NCBI GenBank assembly: GCA_943332745.1
Contig: CALQQQ010000045.1
Location: 1 to 8,056 of the forward strand
Direction of reading: 5' to 3'
Length of the DNA: 8,056 bases
Source: Opitutus sp. GAS368
Lineage (GTDB): Bacteria > Verrucomicrobiota > Verrucomicrobiae > Opitutales > UBA953
The position numbers were made by a program, and so were the translations under genes. Positions 5,802 to 8,056 of the stretch are shown here, one piece after another. The notes under the pieces are model-generated. The model had not been told where the DNA came from, did no database searches, and was given only the letters and a program-made list of their open reading frames with translations. How positions within the stretch are numbered: position 1 is the stretch's first letter; the number at the start of each line of letters is the position of its first letter.

Positions 5802-5844
5802 GTCCGCGTTTGCCTCGGGACGGCCGCCGCGTTTGCTCCGTGTC

Positions 5845-6774
5845 ATGCAGAGCTACGAAGAGAACGGCGTGCCCATGGAACGATGGAAGGTTGGCGCCTC
5901 GACCTACGAGACCTGCCTGACGCGCGGCGCCCGCCTCCTCCGCTGGAAGCTCGACGTCCCTTCGGGCCATCGCGAGATCCTGTTCTGGCCCGAAGGCGCG
6001 CCCATGGACCTCGATAAAATCGGTCCCGTCCGCGGTGGTAACCCGATTCTCTTCCCCTTCATGGGCCGTAACTACGCCGACGGCGAGAAGTTCGCCTGGA
6101 AGGCCGCCGACGGCGTCAAACGCCCCATGCCGCAGCACGGCTTTGCCCGCGATTCTGCCTTCGAAATCATTGAAAGCGGCCCCAAGTATGCGGTGGTACG
6201 AATGATTCAGGATGCGCGCGGCCGCGGCTGCTATCCTTTCGCCTACGACTTCCGGATCCGCTTCGACTTCCTCGAGCTCTTCCTGCGCATCACCTTCGAG
6301 TTCGAGAACCGTGAGGCCCAGCCGCTGCCATGGTGCGCCGGCCACCACTTCTACTTCACGCTGCCGTGGCATAAAGGACTCAGCCGCCGCGACTACGTCG
6401 TGAAGATTCCTTCGAAGAAACAGTGGCGTCACGCCGCCGACGGCAAACTGGTCGCCTTCGGCGAGCTCAAGGGCGCCGAGGCGATCGGCTTTGACAACCC
6501 CCATCTCTCCGACTGCATCTTCACCAACCTCAAGTCCGCCACGCTCAGCTTCGGCCCGAAGTCAGGCGAAGAAGACATCACCATCAAGGTCGGTGAAGAA
6601 GCGATTCCGGGTAGTTGGGCGAGCGTTGTCACTTGGACGCCGGACCCGGAAGCACCGTATTATTGCGTCGAGCCGTGGATGGGCCCGCCCAACAGCCCCG
6701 AACACAAGAACGGGCTCCGTTTTGCGGAGCCCGGTCAGGTCGACACCTTCGTCACCGAAGTGTCGTTGATGTAA
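5845..6774 (+). CDS. Aldose 1-epimerase (mutarotase) family protein
   Basis: This 309-residue protein has the galactose-mutarotase-like beta-sandwich pattern. Residues that fit the active site are H98 in QHGFAR, H167-H168 in GHHFYF, and the probable catalytic base E276 in VEPWMGPPNS. The family interconverts alpha and beta anomers of free or phosphorylated sugars in the cytoplasm. The frame is open further upstream inside the methyltransferase gene, but homology-like sequence starts near the ATG at 5845; an ATG at 5875 (MERWKVGAS) is equally reasonable and would give 299 residues. Neither has a strong Shine-Dalgarno. The gap to the methyltransferase is only 43 bp, so co-transcription is likely, though a sugar enzyme does not obviously belong to the same pathway. 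Whether the substrate is a hexose or a hexose phosphate cannot be told. Confidence 0.85.
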   Translation: MQSYEENGVPMERWKVGASTYETCLTRGARLLRWKLDVPSGHREILFWPEGAPMDLDKIGPVRGGNPILFPFMGRNYADGEKFAWKAADGVKRPMPQHGFARDSAFEIIESGPKYAVVRMIQDARGRGCYPFAYDFRIRFDFLELFLRITFEFENREAQPLPWCAGHHFYFTLPWHKGLSRRDYVVKIPSKKQWRHAADGKLVAFGELKGAEAIGFDNPHLSDCIFTNLKSATLSFGPKSGEEDITIKVGEEAIPGSWASVVTWTPDPEAPYYCVEPWMGPPNSPEHKNGLRFAEPGQVDTFVTEVSLM

Positions 6775-6788
6775 GCCTTGCGGCTTAC
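6771..6788. terminator. Hairpin containing both convergent stop codons
   Basis: GTAAGCC (6771-6777) pairs perfectly with GGCTTAC (6782-6788) over the 4-nt loop TTGC. The TAA of the epimerase gene (6772-6774) and the reverse-strand TAA of the lipoprotein gene (6785-6787) lie in the two arms. It could act as a bidirectional terminator, but no T-tract follows on either strand. Confidence 0.5.
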
Positions 6789-7018
6789 TTGTTGCTGCTG
6801 CTGTTGAGGGGCAACTTACCCTTGGCCTTCGACGGAGCCTTCTTGGCGGCCGGAGCAGGCTCTGGGGTCAGCGCCGGAGCGGCGATCGGAGTCAGGGTGG
6901 CCGGGACGAGGTTGGCGTCACCAGCACCGTCGGTGACGGGTGACGGACCCTTCTTAGGGCCCATGCAACCGACGACAGCGAAAGAAAGGAGGGAGAGAAC
7001 GAACAGATTGCGTACCAT
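6785..7018 (-). CDS. Small lipoprotein, Pro/Ala/Lys-rich
   Basis: This 77-residue protein begins MVRNLFVLSLLSFAVVGC. A basic start, a hydrophobic stretch and the lipobox V15-V16-G17-C18 mark a Sec-exported protein lipidated on C18. The mature part is about 60 residues, low in complexity, first Gly/Pro-rich and then Ala/Pro/Lys-rich (PAPAAKKAPSKAKGK), and ends in a Ser/Asn tail. It probably tethers a flexible basic tail to a membrane; no function can be named. The frame extends 17 codons upstream, but that would place the signal peptide internally, so the ATG at 7018 is chosen. No Shine-Dalgarno is visible. It is divergent from the phosphatase-like gene, with 35 bp between the starts. Confidence 0.75.
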   Translation of the reverse strand: MVRNLFVLSLLSFAVVGCMGPKKGPSPVTDGAGDANLVPATLTPIAAPALTPEPAPAAKKAPSKAKGKLPLNSSSNK

Positions 7019-7053
7019 GGCAGTGAGGTTAGGTTGGGTGGACTCTACCCGGC

Positions 7054-7515
7054 ATGTCCCTCCGCACAAGCGCAGATTCTGGCCCCCTGACCCTCTTCGT
7101 CTGCACAGGGAACTTCTACCGCAGCCGTCATGCCGAGGCCCTCTTCAACTGGCATGCCGCCCGGATGGGGCACCCCGCCCGGGCCTTTTCCCGTGGGCTC
7201 CTGACCTCCTTGGTCGCCGATGAACCTACCCTCATTTCCCGCGATACCGAAAGGCGCCTCCGCGAGCTGGGGGTCCCCCTGGACCTGACTGGCCCGGCCC
7301 CCACCCAGCTACGCCGGGAGGATTTGGAGCGGGCGCATCGGACCATCGCCCTCAAGCGGGACGAGCACCACGCCATGATGCTCCAGTCGCACCCCGAATG
7401 GGCTGACCGCATCGAATACTGGACCGTGCACGATATCGACTTCGCCCATCCGGACGACGCCCTTCCTCAGATCGAGGCGAAGGTCCTCGAACTGATTCAG
7501 GGGCTACGGCCCTAA
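7054..7515 (+). CDS. Low-molecular-weight phosphatase family protein
   Basis: This 153-residue protein carries the CX5RS phosphate-binding loop of low-molecular-weight protein tyrosine phosphatases: C17-TGNFY-R23-S24, followed by R25, H26, A27 and E28. C17 would form the cysteinyl-phosphate and R23 would bind phosphate. The loop reads GNFYRSRHAE instead of the common GNICRSPxAE, so the second loop cysteine found in many members is tyrosine (Y22). Instead of the usual DP acid motif near the end there is WTVHDIDFAHPDD, where one of the aspartates may serve as the general acid. The length is typical of the family. Substrate candidates are phosphotyrosine proteins or small phosphate esters; arsenate reduction is possible in this fold but is not supported. 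The gene is divergent from the lipoprotein gene and convergent with the desaturase. Confidence 0.82.
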   Translation: MSLRTSADSGPLTLFVCTGNFYRSRHAEALFNWHAARMGHPARAFSRGLLTSLVADEPTLISRDTERRLRELGVPLDLTGPAPTQLRREDLERAHRTIALKRDEHHAMMLQSHPEWADRIEYWTVHDIDFAHPDDALPQIEAKVLELIQGLRP

Positions 7516-7531
7516 GCGAACGACGCTTAGG
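7511..7531. terminator. Hairpin containing both convergent stop codons
   Basis: CCTAAGCG (7511-7518) pairs perfectly with CGCTTAGG (7524-7531) over the 5-nt loop AACGA. The stop of the phosphatase-like gene (7513-7515) and the reverse-strand stop of the desaturase gene (7527-7529) both lie in the stem. No T-tract follows. The layout is the same as at 6771-6788. Confidence 0.55.
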
Positions 7532-8056
7532 CGGCGGAACCAGCGTCAGCGCGACGCAACGTCTCGAGATGCGAGGCTGCCTGATTGAGCAGGCCGCGCA
7601 GTTCGACCATCGTTTCCTGGGCCACTTCGGCCTTGGTCGTGGCGGCTTCCTTGAGGGCTTCGGCGCGGAGCGCGAGCTCCTTGGCCAGCTCGTGGGCGGC
7701 GGCGATCGACTTGGCCTTGAGTTCGCGGGTGCGGACGTCGAGGCGGGCGGCGAGAGAATCGATATCACGACCGAGGGTGCGGCTCTTTTCCTTGAGCTCG
7801 GCGGCCATAATACGGGAATCCGGCACGCGGCGCAGGTCTTCGGTGAGGCCGACCTTGGAGAGCGTCCAGATGATCCACTTGGTGGGATCGAACTGCCAGG
7901 GCTTCACTCCATTGCGGTAGTCGTGCTGGAACTCGTGGTGATAGTTGTGGTAGCCCTCGCCGAAGGTGAGGAGTGCGACCGCGCCGCTGTCACGGGCGCT
8001 GTGGTCCGTGGAGTAAGGCTGGCGGCCGATCATGTGGCAGAGCGAGTTGATGCAGA
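7527..8056 (-). CDS. Fatty acyl-CoA desaturase, C-terminal part (partial)
   Basis: The frame runs off the right edge; about 176 C-terminal residues are present. The segment INSLCHMIGRQPYSTDHSAR followed by GEGYHNYHHEFQHDYRNG is the third histidine-box region of membrane stearoyl-CoA (delta-9) type desaturases, with the HNYHH box at 7935-7949. These di-iron membrane enzymes introduce a cis double bond into acyl chains using oxygen and an electron donor. The first two histidine boxes lie outside the window. After DPTKWIIWTLSKVGL the protein continues for about 93 residues (7530-7808) as a charged, Ala/Glu/Leu/Lys-rich tail without proline, probably a long helix or coiled coil. The gene is convergent with the phosphatase-like gene, 11 bp between stop codons. 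Its product could supply unsaturated chains to the methyltransferase at 4761-5801; that is inference. Confidence 0.9.
   Translation of the reverse strand, partial: CINSLCHMIGRQPYSTDHSARDSGAVALLTFGEGYHNYHHEFQHDYRNGVKPWQFDPTKWIIWTLSKVGLTEDLRRVPDSRIMAAELKEKSRTLGRDIDSLAARLDVRTRELKAKSIAAAHELAKELALRAEALKEAATTKAEVAQETMVELRGLLNQAASHLETLRRADAGSAA

Noticed and set aside
5557..5844. N-terminal extension of the epimerase frame into the methyltransferase gene
   Set aside because: The added 96 residues are Arg/Ser-rich out-of-frame methyltransferase sequence, and mutarotase-like sequence begins only after 5845.
4914..5846. 310-codon open frame on the minus strand opposite the methyltransferase gene
   Set aside because: It lies wholly opposite a gene with clear family motifs; its protein is composed of Arg/Gly/Ala/Glu runs with no recognisable motif, as expected of a GC-rich antisense shadow.
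6615..7223. 202-codon plus-strand open frame across the epimerase end and the lipoprotein gene
   Set aside because: It overlaps three better-supported genes in other frames and its sequence has no family features; the minus-strand lipobox protein explains the middle part.

Overview
The window looks like chromosomal DNA of a high-GC Gram-negative bacterium, most probably a verrucomicrobium of the Opitutae type. This is inferred from GC-rich codon use, an autotransporter-type outer-membrane barrel, a lipobox protein, intergenic hairpin repeats with GGTAGGG ends, and the weak or absent Shine-Dalgarno sites in front of most genes. No tRNA, rRNA, CRISPR array or transposase gene is visible.

Left part (1-1297): the tail of an unidentified gene, then rnhB (ribonuclease HII) on a GTG start three bases later. 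Behind rnhB is a 441-bp gene-free stretch full of repeats: a 7-bp tandem array, a half copy of one inverted-repeat family (family B), two 89-bp copies of a REPIN-like double-hairpin element (family A), and an AT-rich leader with an inverted repeat. Next comes a secreted protein with a short, AT-rich passenger and a C-terminal autotransporter barrel (1298-2686), closed by a clear intrinsic terminator. A second gene-free stretch (2687-3035) holds the full copy of family B, a 17-nt direct repeat and a very C-rich, G-poor leader.

Central part (3036-6774): five genes on the plus strand with tight junctions. They are a DUF1475 membrane protein, a DUF2062 membrane protein, a DUF1295 (steroid 5-alpha-reductase-like) membrane protein, a SAM methyltransferase of the cyclopropane-synthase superfamily and an aldose-1-epimerase-like protein. 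The methyltransferase resembles plant coclaurine N-methyltransferase at its active site more than true cyclopropane fatty acid synthase. The first four genes look like a membrane-bound module that methylates, and perhaps then reduces, a lipid or other hydrophobic substrate.

Right part (6775-8056): a small lipoprotein gene (minus), a low-molecular-weight phosphatase-like gene (plus) and the C-terminal part of a membrane fatty acyl desaturase with a long helical tail (minus, cut by the window end). The two convergent junctions here each carry a short perfect hairpin that contains both facing stop codons and shares the core TAAGC/GCTTA. The nearby desaturase could supply unsaturated acyl chains to the methyltransferase module, but this link is inference.
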